A stretch of 64,000 bases of DNA, taken from NCBI GenBank assembly GCA_031213475.1, contig JARUPZ010000026.1:5873785-5937784 (forward strand). Direction: 5' to 3'. The position numbers and the translations under genes are program-made. This stretch comes from Nereocystis luetkeana (taxonomy: Eukaryota > Sar > Phaeophyceae > Laminariales > Laminariaceae). The notes under the pieces are model-generated. The model was not told the origin of the DNA and ran no database searches. It worked only from the letters and a program-made list of their open reading frames with translations. The stretch's first letter is position 1. Each line of letters starts with the position of its first letter. This document shows positions 51,760-63,564 of the stretch, one piece after another.

Positions 51760-54700
51760 ACGATCCGTAGTTGGTGACGCTGGGGGCTGTACTAGCTCGT
51801 CGGCCAGATGTTGAAATTGATCGGTCCAGGGTCGTCGAGGAACCGGATGTTGTAGTTGCTGTCCGAAGAGGAACCCGAAAGCGTTTACTAAGGAAAGTCC
51901 GAGGGAGCGCTATGGGTGATGATGCCCAGCCACTGCAAGCCGCTGCGAGCGAGTCTTGTGCCAAAGCTATACCCCTGGCGAAAGTACGGTCGAGCTATAA
52001 GTGCGGAGCTAAATATCGCTGAGGACGAACGTGTAGCCGGGGGCAAGGAATCTCTGGCCGCGTGATCACGATTGCTTTCGCTGCGCCCGGCACCGATGGG
52101 CCTTTGTTAGTAGAGGCGGTTTTCCTCCCGGCGTTGTGTTGGGGTGCCGGACCAGCAAAGTAGGATATGGTGTCTAGAATATTAAAGGTCAAGTTACCAC
52201 TCTCAGGAAGGGCTGAGCAGTCCGACCCAATGGGTCTTGTACTAAACCGCCATAACCCCGCCACGGCCGCGAACGAGTTGATTGCCCGTAAGATGTTCGA
52301 TCTCGAGGCGTTCCGGTGGCGTTGAGACGTCGTCGAGGGTGACGTGGAACAGACGGGACTTAGTGGAGTAGGAGTTGAGCACGTACTGTTCGAGGTGGGC
52401 TGATAGGCACTTGGACATACCGGAGGTGTCGTCTGGGTTCCGGAAAGACTTACAGCGCTGGACAGAGACGCAGCGTTTGGAGTCCCGCCCCGGCAGGTCG
52501 CAAGGTAGGTCGGGGACGAGAAGTTCGTCGTGGAGGGAGCAGTTGTCGGGGACGTCGGAGGCCGGAACTGAGCCCACGGTGAGCATCTTGAATGCTCCCA
52601 TCTAGTTGATGAAGAGTTGTGTCTTGAGCACGACGGTATTGGTGCCATTATTTGCGCATTGGTTGATGGTGGCCACGGAGTTGTTGACCCATGCCCTGTC
52701 GCCAATAGAGCAAGGGGGGGGCAAGGGGGGAAAACGTGAAGGGCGTCCATGATGGGGCTGTTGCTGTGGGTTTACCACGAAACGGTGGCGGTGTTGAGAT
52801 CGTGGACGAGGCGGTAAACACGTTGTTGGCGCTCGGTGGCGAGGCTGCAGTAGGGCAGGTGGTCACGGTCGAGGCTCTGGTGGCCGTAATAGGGGGGTCT
52901 ATGGCCGAACGAAAGGTGGCCCATTCGAACTTTGCTGGGGACGAGCCCTGTGGAAATGTTGACAGAGTTGTTGCAGGCGGACTCGACGTGCGCCAGAAGC
53001 GCATCCCGGTTCTTCTGCAGTTCGTTGCAGCCCATGGCCAGCATCAGGGCAATGGTGTGGTTGACACTCTACGCCGCATTTGGTGCAGGGGTGGTTCGAG
53101 CTAGTGGTGATATTGTTATTGCCAAAGCGCTCGCAGGGGGCGTTAGAGAGCTTAGATCTCAACTGCAGGCCGTTGTCAGAGCGTGGCGGGGCGCCCCCAG
53201 AGACGTATGTTCTGGTCGACGAGGGATTCGACGGTGCCCGCGGCCTTACACTGGGTTGCTGCCACCGCGCAAATGTCGCCACGGCGATGGAAGCGGTCGG
53301 TGAAGAGAAGGGTGCACCTGGTAGGAGTTTCCGCAAGGTGTAAGTGGCAGCGGGCCGATTTAGTCGACATGGACGGATACATGAGCCGTTGGGTTCGGGT
53401 AAGGAGAGGATAGGCCAGCGGATGGTTTTGCGCGAAGTCATGAGCGCCTGGCACTCGAGGCAGCGCCGAATCCACCAGCGGGTAGAAACGTCCAGTCCAA
53501 TCCACCACAAGAAGCGCGCGAGCATACTGTCCGTGCTCGAAACTCCCCAGTGGCAGGAGATGATAACATGGTAGGTGTGTAGCACCCAAAGGCGCATCAA
53601 CATCGGGATATAGAATCACGCGGGTGGGGCGGTCGAACGTATGCTGGAGGGTATGCTGTCGCCAGTGTGGAGGGGCTCAGGTGGTCGTCAAACCAGGAGG
53701 ACGGTGTTGTCGTCGGTGTGGTGGAGTTGGCTTTTAACGGCGAGGGAAATCACGTCGGAGAGCTTCGGGCGCCGAGACGATGAGAAACATCCAGGAGGTC
53801 GATCGACGGAGGGGCAGGGGAGTTCAAGGATAAACAATGGATGGTGGCGGCGAAGGGGGGCTCGGGGTGTTGTTTACGCGCCCAGCCCGTGAACGTAAAG
53901 TGCTCGATGCAGGAAAGAAGGTAGGGGTCGTCATCAGGTTCAATGGCGGGCTCCGGCACGCGAGGCGGCGGCGTTGTTGAAAGCGGTGGACGAGGGTGCG
54001 CTCGGGTCGATCTTGAAGGGGCGTCGTCGCGCTCGACGACGGGCTTCGGAGAGTGGAGCACTGGAGGTGGAGAAGACAATGTCGAAGGCGATCTTGGAAG
54101 AACGTCGTCGAGTTTGACAACTGTCTCCAGGGTGCGGAGCATCGGAGGTGGAGACGATGTCGAACACGATCTTGAGCCAGTGGGCGCCTGCAGTAAGACC
54201 TGCGCCGACTGGAGGGGGCGGCCGGTCTGAGGCGTGGTCAGTGGCAAAGGCCTCGGCGGTTCCCTGTCTGGGGGCGCGGGGGCGCAATGGTGAGTAGGTG
54301 CTCAGCTTAGAGGCCAGCACCATAGTCGGTGGTGGCGCGGGGAGTTCTAGCGGCGGCGGCGAGATTTAGGGTTCGAGAAGAGATCAAATCTTGACGGGCT
54401 GGAACTGGGGCATCAACAGTGGATGGTGGGGAGACGACTGTCGGCCTGAACGCCAAGCCAAAAGGAGCGCTGGTGTCCACGACGGAAGTCGCGGATTGCC
54501 TATCGCCCCGGCGGCGCTGTCGTGGGTCGAAATAGGTCCGCCAAAGGGTTTGGGAGTGGAGGAGGGGCCGAGGGCGTGCGTGTACGGTCCAAGGCGGAAA
54601 TCACCCAAGTCGTCGTCGGTGAGGGGATTGGTCGGATGACCGGGATGGGCAAGGAGGGAGGGGACACCCGCCCACCCAAATCGATGCCCGGCATGGAGGG

Positions 54701-57700
54701 TTCGCGAGGCGTAAAGCAACAGGGTTGGATAGGGCAAAGGCCCACGGTGTCAGGGATGGTGAGGCGGTTGGGTCCAGTGCAGGCGGCGACAGTGGCGGAC
54801 TGGTGAAGGAGGGAAAGAAAATCGGCGTTTGAGTTGGCCGAGCCTTTGTGGTACTCCAGCGTGTATGTGTACACGGAGAGGAACTGCAGCCAATGCTGGA
54901 CTCGGCCGTCGTGCTCGCCTACCTTGGTGATGTTCTTGAGTGCCTTGTGGTTCGAGTATACGAAAATTGGCGGACCAAAGGCGACGGCGGTGTCGTTTGA
55001 TAGCCCAAACGATGCTGCAGGCTTCAAGGTCCAGCGGTGTCCAGGAACGTTCGGTGTCCAACGTGGAGCGGCTAATGAAGAGGATGGGGTGGACGGAGCC
55101 GCCTGGTTGTTATTGCTCGAGGTTATCGCCAAGGCCGTCGTGGCTGGCGTCACAGTACAAGCGGAAGGGGCGGGAGCTGTCGGCCACGGCTTCCCAGTTG
55201 GGGAAGACCAATATCGGAGGTTTGGCGAGGTGGTGGAGGATCTGGCGAACAACGGTTTCCATGATCGGGGTGAAGAGGTACTTGCCCCTTGATTGAGAGG
55301 TCCCGTGATGGAGCTGGTGTTTGCAAAGGTTGTCGAGGACCGTTAGGTAATAGTCGATGCCATCATCGAGCTCGTGCATTTGCCTCACGTTCGGCGACAT
55401 TGACGTATTGGTCAAAGCAGCGACACTGTCGGCACTAAGGCTGACGCCGTCGAAGGAGATCATTTGTCCCAGGAAGCCGGCTTCGTGGAGCCAATATTGG
55501 CCTTAACGGAGGAAAGCTTCAAGTTGTGTTTTCGAAGGAGTTCGAAAAGGATCGGATGTGCGCGGTGTCGGCGGTGAGGTCAGGATCGTAGATGATGAAG
55601 ACATCGAGTAAGCGGGCTTCGCGTTTTAGGCCTTTGATTGCCTCTTTAACTACCTTGACGAACCAGCCGGCGGCAAAACTGCTGCCTTTCGGCATGACGA
55701 GCCACTCAAAAAGTCGTTTAGGTGTGCGGAAGGCGGCGAGGGGAATGGCACGCTTGTCGATGGTAATCTGGTGGAAGGTGGAGACGAGGTCAAGAGGGAA
55801 ACAACGCGTTCATTGCCTAGGGAGTCGAAAATCTTGCCAACGGGGGGGATGGGGAGTTGTCCGAGGGAATTGATGGCGTTCATCTTCTTGTAGTTGATAG
55901 TGAAGCGAACGCTTCCATCCTTCCTCGGATGGCGACCATTGGGCTGGAATACGGGGAAGTGGAATGCTGGATAGGGCCGGCGGCCAGGTACTGGTCGATA
56001 ATGGCATCGGCCTTTTCGGTCAGGATTGGGTTCATCCGGTAGGGGGAGAAGGTGATGGGGGCCCTGTCAGACGGGATGGTGATCTTGGATAGTATCGACC
56101 AGCACGACCCGAAGTCGGTCTTGGACGTGGAGAAGACGTACAGAATTCGCTTAGAACGCCACCTACATCGTCGATCACCGACGGTGACCAGCCGGTACCG
56201 TGGAGGTCGAAGGTGATGTCGTGTAGGTGCGGTGGCAGTCGGTTCCAAATGCGTAAGACGTTCGTACGTTGGTTGGGAACCGGAGCCACGGGCGGCCGAA
56301 ATCATGGTAACGTCTAGCACACTAGCAAACGCTACGAGCCTCTCGGCATTAGTTGGCAAGTCCCAGCATTACTCATCGAGAAGAGACGTCGAGGTTAGCG
56401 TCCTTATAAGGCTCGACGTTTCGGCCCCCTCACGCCCACACCTCAAAGCAACCGCATGGCCAAAAGGATCAGTGCTTAATTAAGTGGTTGGTGTTAAGGT
56501 CGGGAGAGGGGGGGGGGCGTTCAAGACCAGGGGTAACGGTGGGGAGGATGTGGTAAGCACGGACGTCGTGCGGCCCGTGCTTACCATGTGTGCTCGCAGG
56601 AGGTGCTGTTGATGGAATTGCGATGGTTTCACCATCGACCGGTCAGTTCGTCCAGAAGGTACCCGGCAGTCGATGTTTGTTGTTGGGCGTGTAATAGGGT
56701 CCGAGGCGCATGTTCGCCGAAGGAGCGGCTGCGGCGATGCTCACCGTAGAGGCGTGCACTGTCAAGACTGTGGACGGAGCTGCGGCGGCCGCCAAAGCTT
56801 CAAGGCGTTGCTGTTGGAACGGCTGTCCATGCGCCTGTTGGTTGCGGTTGTTGTCGTTTATTGTGGCGCCCATTGTTGGAGCTTCCGTTGTTTCTGTGGT
56901 GTCGGAGGTGTCGGCCGTGGTTGGAGTGGCCGTTGTTGTTCTGGTAGTTCTTGTCGTCGTTGTAGCGGCCGTTGTTGTTGTTGTTGCGGTTGTTGGAGTG
57001 ACGGTTTGCGTTAACATTGCGCTCGACGTCACGCTCGTAGTCCCCGCGGCAGTAGAACCGCATGCATTGTTGCCACTGTCGGAAGGCATGGCCTCCACCG
57101 TTAAGCATACCAAGCGCTACGTTCAAAATAGTAGACTAGTTTGGAGAATGTTTAGGCTGTGGTCGGTCGCGCCGCAGTTGAGGCAGTGGTCTCGACGGTC
57201 GCTAAGGGCTTGTGACCTCGCGGATTTGGTTAATTGTGGCGAACATAGTGTACGGTCCGAGGTGGACATATTTTCCTATGACCGCGGTCACTTCGGGCCA
57301 GTACCTCACAGTGGCCAATTCGATGCGAGTCGACGAGGGAAGAAAAGGCTGAAATCTTCTCGCGATAAAAATGAAGGCACGTACCGTAGCGGGAAGAGGG
57401 GAGAAGAGCCTGCTAAGTGACCCCGGATCTGAGTTACGAGTTGGAAGGAGAGAGAGAAGAAGATGGGCGAAGAAAATAAATGGGATGAGCAAAAAAAAAA
57501 AGTGGCCACAGTCGGCGGCGTCGTCACAGAAGAGGTCGAGGTTGTTGGGGGCATTCAATACCACGGGATTGAAGGAGGGTTCCCGCGCGTGGGTGTACGG
57601 GCCACGCGGGCGCTGCGGGTTCGACGAGTATGAGGTAGTGCAAACCGTTGGAATGGGCGTAAACACTCTTGACCATTTATGGCCGGCGTCTCGTTCGCCA
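51760..57700 (-). pseudogene. Gypsy/chromovirus-type LTR retrotransposon relic
   Basis: On the minus strand, in order: gag-like segments (57.7-56.6 kb) with a decayed knuckle CLNCGATDH and an Asn-rich run; RT N-terminus (NRLPPHLHDITFDLHGTGW, about 56.2 kb), KITIPSDRAPITFSPYRMNP, FTINYKKMNAINSLGQLPIP and FEWLVMPKGSSFAAG, with the active-site box reduced to LLDVFI; RNase H YCDASHDGLG and FVYSNHKALKNITKVG (54.9-55.2 kb); integrase finger TRWWIRRCLECQ (about 53.5 kb) and core FTDRFHRRGDI, LLSDNGLQLRSKL; and a chromodomain-like end IEHLTGNQLVRGRGGVMAV with YKTHWVGLLSPS after a stop (52.2 kb). RT-before-integrase order plus a chromodomain marks a Gypsy element. Frameshifts and stops are frequent. 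LTRs were not found. Confidence 0.75.
57318..57500 (+). mobile_element. SINE1, 5'-truncated copy inside the Gypsy relic
   Basis: Starts at ATTCGATGCGAGTCGACGAG and ends GGGATGAGC plus a run of A. An 8-bp target duplication AGTGGCCA flanks it (57310-57317, 57501-57508). The Gypsy frame resumes on each side. This fixes the SINE 3' end and shows LINE-style 5' truncation. Confidence 0.75.
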
Positions 57701-59198
57701 CAACGACATCAACCGCTTGCCACATCGCCTCTACAAAGGACCATGGCTCGCTCATGGTCATGAGAGCGCTTGGAAACAGCGTCGGCCTCGGGACTGGGTA
57801 TTGCCGGCCGACACCGGACAGAACGGACTCGACGACCGTCGCTCGGCTTGGAGGCCTCCTCCGCACCCTGAATTAAAGAGATTATATATTAGGAACACGC
57901 GAGGTAGATGGCAAACCCCGTGTTAGTGAGCATTTGTTTTCTGCGCGCAGCCGAGTGAACTCTTCTTCTTGGTCACCGGTGTCGGGTGGGCCACCTTTGA
58001 GTTTTGTATTTTTTACAACAGGCATATTTTCGTTGTGTGAAATCCTTACCGCCACCACTGCTGCTGTAGTTCACAGCACTCAGTAGGTATATTATTTCCA
58101 CCTATCTATCTGTGAGCATCAAACTGTCCTGATATCGATAAACGATGTCAACAATCTGGTTGGTCATACTTGCCTTGGTTCAGTATGCTGACCAGAATTA
58201 CGTGGAGTACCAGGCACCGTTTTCGATGTCGACGAGGAGCTTGGGTTTAATGCCCACATTTACACGTTGGATTTTCATGGTTTTGTCATGAGGTTTCCGT
58301 GTGTTGATCCTTACCACCACCACTGCTGCCGTAGTTCGAAGAGCTCAATCTTTATCTTGTTTGCACCACTAATAAAATGAAAGCATCAGGCTATAGTTAG
58401 ACATCGATCAACGATGCCAACCAGCTGGCTGGTCATACTTGCCTAGATCCAATCACCGACACAAATAATATCATTGTGGGGTATCCATCGTTTGTGGCGT
58501 TGACAAGGAGCATGGACCTATCACCCAGGTTTACCCGTTAGAAAATAGTGTTATCTGCAACAGGTATTATTATTATCTGCATCCTCACCACCACCGCCGC
58601 TGTAGTGCGCAAAACTCCATATATATGTACTCGTGTATTGTCTTCGTTGGACTACGAGTATGAACCTGACTGGATATCAACGATGTCAACGGGCTGGTTG
58701 GTCATATTATTCTTTGTTTTTTGCCGATGACGACTGTTTCGTGGAGTATCGTGTCTGGCGTCGGCAAGGAGCTTGGATCTATGAAGCCTACGCTTACCGT
58801 TTAGTCTCGAAGCTGAAAAAGGAGATGAAATACAACGGGAAAGGAGAAGAATGGGACCCCGTCCGCCGGGTAGGAAATCCGTGCTTGAGCCCGTTGGTAG
58901 ATTCGTACCTTACCTTCGTATCTGAGGAACAGGAGCAGGCCGGGGTTCAGGCCAATCAGGCCGCGCCAGTGTTTGAACACACATTCATATGTATGTCTGC
59001 TGAGCGACATGCGGTCGCGCGCTCAGGCGGCTAGCTCTCTGACGGAGCGTATTTCTCGGATCCGAGATATTGCCTTGTCTCATTTGGTTTTCTAGAATAA
59101 TAGTCGATGCGTGGGGCGTGCGATCTTTCCTTTTCCATATTATGGGGTCGCAGATCTTAAAACTCCCAGCGTTCAGTTTGTCAAGACGCTTCGCGCCT

Positions 59199-59287
59199 CT
59201 AGTTTAGGACCGCAGTCCCGTTTTGGGGACAAACCAGCCCAATTCCAAGTAGTTTGTCCCCAAAACGGGGATGCGGTTCTAAAATGG
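59199..59287. mobile_element. TTAA-flanked MITE, family B copy 3
   Basis: GGACCGCAGTCCCGTTTTGG at the left and CCAAAACGGGGATGCGGTTC at the right form the inverted pair, and TTAA follows at 59288-59291. The left flank is decayed. Confidence 0.6.
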
Positions 59288-59419
59288 TTAACCCACTCCC
59301 TGTTCTCCGAGTACTTTAGTGGTGGTATTTGATTTGGGTAACAGGAGGAGTTCCCTAGCAGCAATGGAAAGATGCGATAATGCACTCGCTAAACGGTCGG
59401 TTGAGAGGAGTGGTAGGCA

Positions 59420-59783
59420 GTGGTAGTGTTAGCGGACCGGGACTGGCCGGCGATTTGCGTCTTGCGGGTGGTTACGGCGTACATCTCTGCCGCACAGCGG
59501 ATTGGGTGGGACTTAACCACCGGGCACCTCTTCCCCGTTGCTACGGCGGAAAGTGGCCGGGGCTGTCTCTCTCTCTCCGCAGTTCGTATGACGGTGGACC
59601 TTCAAAGCTATCTGCGGATGGCAGACCTGCCGAACCACTTCACGATGCACTCCATTCGAGTGGGAGGCTCGCAGAAAATCCCTGACCGGGACGGCTGAGG
59701 ACGAGATCATGAAAATTGATGGCTGGAAGACAGAGTCAGTTGCGAAGTACTACATCGGGGCTACCTCGAGTGGACAAGACTAA
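59420..59783 (+). pseudogene. Tyrosine recombinase relic (C-terminal catalytic part)
   Basis: The translation contains GHLFPVATAESGR, then HFTMHSIRVGGS, the H-x-x-R box with both residues present. A one-base shift near 59672 moves the reading to SLTGTAEDEIMKIDGWKTES and VAKYYIGATSSGQD, which hold the GW box and the catalytic Tyr, ending at TAA 59781-59783. It lies inside the tandem array region, near the family B MITE. It differs in sequence from the relic at 780-1154. Class (Crypton, DIRS or Ngaro) is unresolved. Confidence 0.6.
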
Positions 59784-61840
59784 GTGCGGATAGCAAGAAG
59801 AAACGTGGCCAAAGCTACGCGGACGCTAGCGAGCTACGATTGTCACCAGAGTTCAGAAAGGACTTTGCGGCGTGTGCGGGAAAGGACTGAGGCAATGTTA
59901 TAGAAGTTTGGGTGAGACGACTCTGCCCCGGACCAGCGGTCAACTGATAATGGAATCCTAAAGAGGCGCAACGAAGTATGGGCGGGACAACAGGCCGGCG
60001 CAGGAAGCCCCTTCCAATCCAATACTTACATTTAATGATCCACGGTAGAGAGACAGAATACAGGAAAAAATCATTTGCTTTGCACCAGATATCTTTCGTT
60101 GTCCGAGTCCTTACCACCACCTCTGCCCCTGGTGTAGTACTCTACTCAGCGCGGGGGGGAATACCAGACGAGACCTCCTACCCGGTGCAGGAGGCCTCAT
60201 CCAATTCAATACTTACATTAAATGATCCACGGTAGAGATACAGAATACTGCAAGAAAAAGTATTTGCTTTGCACCAGATATCTTTCATTTTCCGGGTCCT
60301 TACCACCACCTCTGCCGCTGCTGTAGTAGTAGTGCAAATCACCCAACCTTCACGCTGTTTTCACTATATTTGAAAATCAAGCTGGGTGAATATCGTTAAA
60401 CGATCCCAACGGGCTGGTTGGTCATACATACCGTGGTTCTATCACCGATGCTGATCATATCATGGAGTATCGTTTTTAGCGTCATGAGGAGGTTGGATCT
60501 TCAGCCCACAATAATACCCGTTGGAATTTCACGTTTTCTACACCTGGAACATTTCGTTGTGTAAACCCTTACCGCAACCACTGCTTGCTGCTTGCTGCTG
60601 TAGTTCAAAGCATTCATAATCTGTATGCTGTTTCCACTTTACATTGACTGTGAGCATCAAGCTGGCTGGATATCGATCAACGATTCCCATGCGCTTTTTG
60701 GCCATCAATGCCTTGCTTCAACCATCAATGTAGTCCTTACTAACGCAGGATCGTTGGAGAGCCGAAAATCACCTTGGATCTAGAGCGACGCCCCGATTAA
60801 GTTAAACCGCTAGGATTTTCATGTGTTTTGCACCGGGTATGTGGTTCGCTGTATGAATCCTTGCCGGAATCATTGCTGCGGGAATTCAAAGCACTCAATC
60901 TGCACTTACTTCGTACCGGTATGTTGTTTTCAAATAACAAATAAATGTGAGTATCAAGCTGGCTCGACACCGACCGCTCAACGATGTTATTTGGTCATAT
61001 TTTCCACCAGGTATTACGAATCATTTTGTGAATGCATACCGCTTCACTGCTGCGTTTACTTACGAACACTACAAGTGGTTATGCTGCATTCACTAAACTG
61101 CGAATGAATACCAAGTTGGCTGGAGATAGATCAACGATGCCGACGAAATGGTTGGCCATTATCATACTTGCCTTGGTTCAATCACCGATCGATGCAGACC
61201 ATAATACCGTGGAGTATCGGTAGTAGTGGAGTCGACAAGGAGCTGGGGTCCATAGCCCAAGCTTACTCGTTGGGATGTATGTTCGAGTCTAGTGCAGCAG
61301 CAGGCATCTTTCATTATTATTGTCTGAATGAACCCTTACCGCCACCACTACTACTGCTGCAGGTCCCAAAGAATTTAGATTCCAGAATCTGTAGCTTGTC
61401 TTCACTCAACTAACTGTGAGCGTCAAAATGGCTGGATGTCAACCAGCGATCCCCACTGGCGTTTTGACCATCCTTGCCTTGCTTCGACCACCGACCGATG
61501 CATGCAGCCCTTATTAGTACAGGATCCGTTTTGAAGGGTCGAGAAGCACCTTGGGTCTCGAGCCCCGGTTACCCCTTTAGGACTTTCATGTGCTTCTGCA
61601 CCAGGTATTCTTCGCTGTCTGAGTCCTTCCGCGGAACCGCTGCTGCTGCTGCAGTTCAAAGCGCTCTATATTAACTTCGTGCTGATAGTATGTTGTGCTC
61701 ACATACATGTGTATAAAGCTGGCCAGACGTCGATCAATCAATGGCGCCAACGGGTTTTTTGGTCATAATATTTAACCGCCGACGCCAACCGTATTTTGTG
61801 TAGTCTCGTAGTTTCGCGTTTGGCGTCGAGAAGTACCTTA

Positions 61841-62677
61841 GGGCCGGTCTTATCGAGGGCAAAATAAACGAAAAAAAAAACGAAATAAAAAAACGAAAAA
61901 CAGAACTAATAAAGAGTACGTGAGTTTTGTTGGTCAAATTGTAAAAATTAGAAGTAGAGATCTGATCCCGATACCTCCGTTTTCACATTTAAATTTTCGT
62001 TTTTTTTAAGTCCCAGAGACTTGAAAAAAACGAAATGGGTGCCAAATAAACGAAATATGGGATACCCAGGGTCGAAGAGGAACATAGAGGAGCTCGACGC
62101 GTTGAGATGAAGTTCCGATAAAGTTTCTACGACCGGTTGGCAAGCGCACGATGGCCGAGGTAGTGCATGTGGCTGCCACGCGGCTTGTCTGCTGACGGCG
62201 CGAGCACATATGGGTAGGGAATCACCATGGGGTGCCCTCGTAAGAAACCGGGGGATCAGGAAGTGGCTGTGGCGGTATATTTTTGGACATTATGTCATAC
62301 ATGAGTCCCACTCAACATTCAAACGTCTGCCATCGAACAGCGATGGCCGATACACAAGTTCTAGAGCACTCCGTAGGGAGCGGGTTGGACCACGAGAACC
62401 GCCTGCTGCGGAGGGTGTCTTAGGTGTGCGAGTTGTGTCCATCCACCGTCGCTGTCGAGCGCTATCGCCGGGAACCACACGTGCTGTGGCGGTTGAGTCA
62501 TTCCGAAAAATTGCACCGCGTACAAATTCGACTCGGCTTCTTATTTTTGTTTCGTTTTTTTTTTCGTTTTTTTTTCCCTCGTTTGGACTCAACCTGCCGT
62601 TTTTTGCGAAAAACGAAAGTCTGTTCGTTTTATTTCGTTTTTTTTCCCGTTCATTTTGCCCTCGATAAGACCGGCCC
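61841..62677. mobile_element. Non-autonomous Harbinger-like DNA element (837 bp)
   Basis: Left end GGGCCGGTCTTATCGAGGGC continues AAAATAAACGAAAA; the right end in reverse complement is GGGCCGGTCTTATCGAGGGC, a perfect 20-base match. TTA flanks both sides (61838-61840, 62678-62680). The inner edges are rich in AACGAAAA/TTTTCGTTT. Open frames inside show no transposase motif. It splits a unit of the tandem array. Confidence 0.75.
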
Positions 62678-62683
62678 TTAGCG

Positions 62684-62775
62684 TCCAGAGCCGTAGCCCC
62701 GGTTTGGGGACGAACCAGTGAAATTGGAAGCAATTTGTCCCGAAAATGGGACTGTAGTCCCACATTTAGGTTCCT
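62684..62775. mobile_element. MITE family B, diverged copy 4
   Basis: Contains GTTTGGGGACGAACCAGTGA and AATTTGTCCCGAAAATGGGA with GTCC.AGAGCCGTAGCCCC and GGACTGTAGTCCCACATTTA at the ends, an eroded form of the family B inverted repeats. No TTAA remains. Confidence 0.4.
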
Positions 62776-62781
62776 TCCTCT

Positions 62782-62968
62782 CCGAGAGCGTTTTTTCCGT
62801 AATTAATTTCCAAAGTTTGGAAATAATTGGAGATATATATGTATCAATAAACGGAGGCGCTCTGTCACTATTATTCGTGAAATTCTCCAGAACCAACAAT
62901 AATATCAAGTTCGATAACATTCCAATACTTGGAAATAACAGGAAAATATGGAAGATTGCTCTCCGATA
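62782..62968 (+). mobile_element. MITE family C, copy 2 (187 bp)
   Basis: Begins CCGAGAGCGTTTTTTCCGTA and ends with GCTCTCCGATAAG, matching 18636-18849 in reverse. The interior ATTGGAGATATATATGTATC and GGAAAATATGGAAGATTG are shared. A further fragment with GGCTCTCCGATAACGATGAC lies at 3108-3175. Confidence 0.5.
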
Positions 62969-63090
62969 AGAATGACCCTTACCCGTTGGGGTTTTCACGT
63001 TTTTGGCACCAGGTATATTTTACTGTGTGAATCTGTACCGCCACCACTGCTTGCTGGTGTAGCACTCTGTTCGGTACACTCACTGATATA

Positions 63091-63453
63091 ATGGGCCAAG
63101 CCTGAGTCGAGTCATTGAAGCCCCTCAGGGTACATATATAGTATATATCTATTATCCACGTAGAACACACACGTCGTACGACAAGGAAGAAAGGGGGGAA
63201 CAGCACGAAGAAGTAGAAGACAGAACACGCGTCCCAACCTGCTGGCCGCTCCAAACAGAAACACGCATATTTCCTGTGTGGAACTCCCAAATACCGTTAC
63301 ACATGAATCTATGCACCAAGTACGTGAGCATCCCGAACAGCCCCTGTGGTCTCTACTTCGACCCGGTAACCAACACTCAGCCTTCCCGTGGCGGTTGGTC
63401 CAACGGTCATCAGCAGAGTGAGATAGGGTCGAAACAAGTGTAGACTAAAATCT
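63091..63453. other. No recognisable gene
   Basis: Spacer. GGCGGTTGGTCCAACGGTCA at about 63390 resembles a tRNA 5' half (box A), with GGGTCGAAAC 30 bases on, but no cloverleaf forms. Confidence 0.3.
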
Positions 63454-63564
63454 CTATTACGGGGGACCATAGTTAATAGGACCAAATATTGTTAGTAAAA
63501 ATACTCAAATATATAGGTTTTTATGTATACCATAGGTCCTATTAACTATGGTCCCCCGTAATAG
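63454..63564. mobile_element. 111-bp MITE, family A copy 5
   Basis: The best-preserved copy: CTATTACGGGGGACCATAGT at the left and ACTATGGTCCCCCGTAATAG at the right are perfect inverted matches and extend to TAATAGGACC. The centre is inverted relative to the copies at 4096 and 23606 (AATATTGTTAGTAAAAATAC). Confidence 0.8.

Larger units (their letters stand above)
57985..63090 (+). repeat. Diverged tandem array of units of about 270 bp
   Basis: Nine or more units share the order: TTGCACC(A/G)GGTAT-like, CTTACC(G/A)CCACCACTGCTG, CTGTAGTTCAAAGCACTCAA, GTGAGCATCAAGCTGGCTGG, ATCGATCAACGATGCCAACG, GGCTGGTTGGTCATACTTGC, TTCAATCACCGA, GTGGAGTATCG, GACAAGGAGC(T)TGGAT and CCCGTTGGGATTTTCATG. Unit starts are near 58015, 58281, 58549, 60260, 60531, 60821, 61030, 61281, 61592 and 63001. 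Insertions interrupt it at 58811-60020 and 61841-62968. A local duplication of about 185 bases occurs at 60000-60310. Confidence 0.7.

Noticed and set aside
56710-57420. Plus-strand Val-rich ORF
   Set aside because: It is antisense to the Asn-rich gag region of the Gypsy relic and runs on into the SINE.
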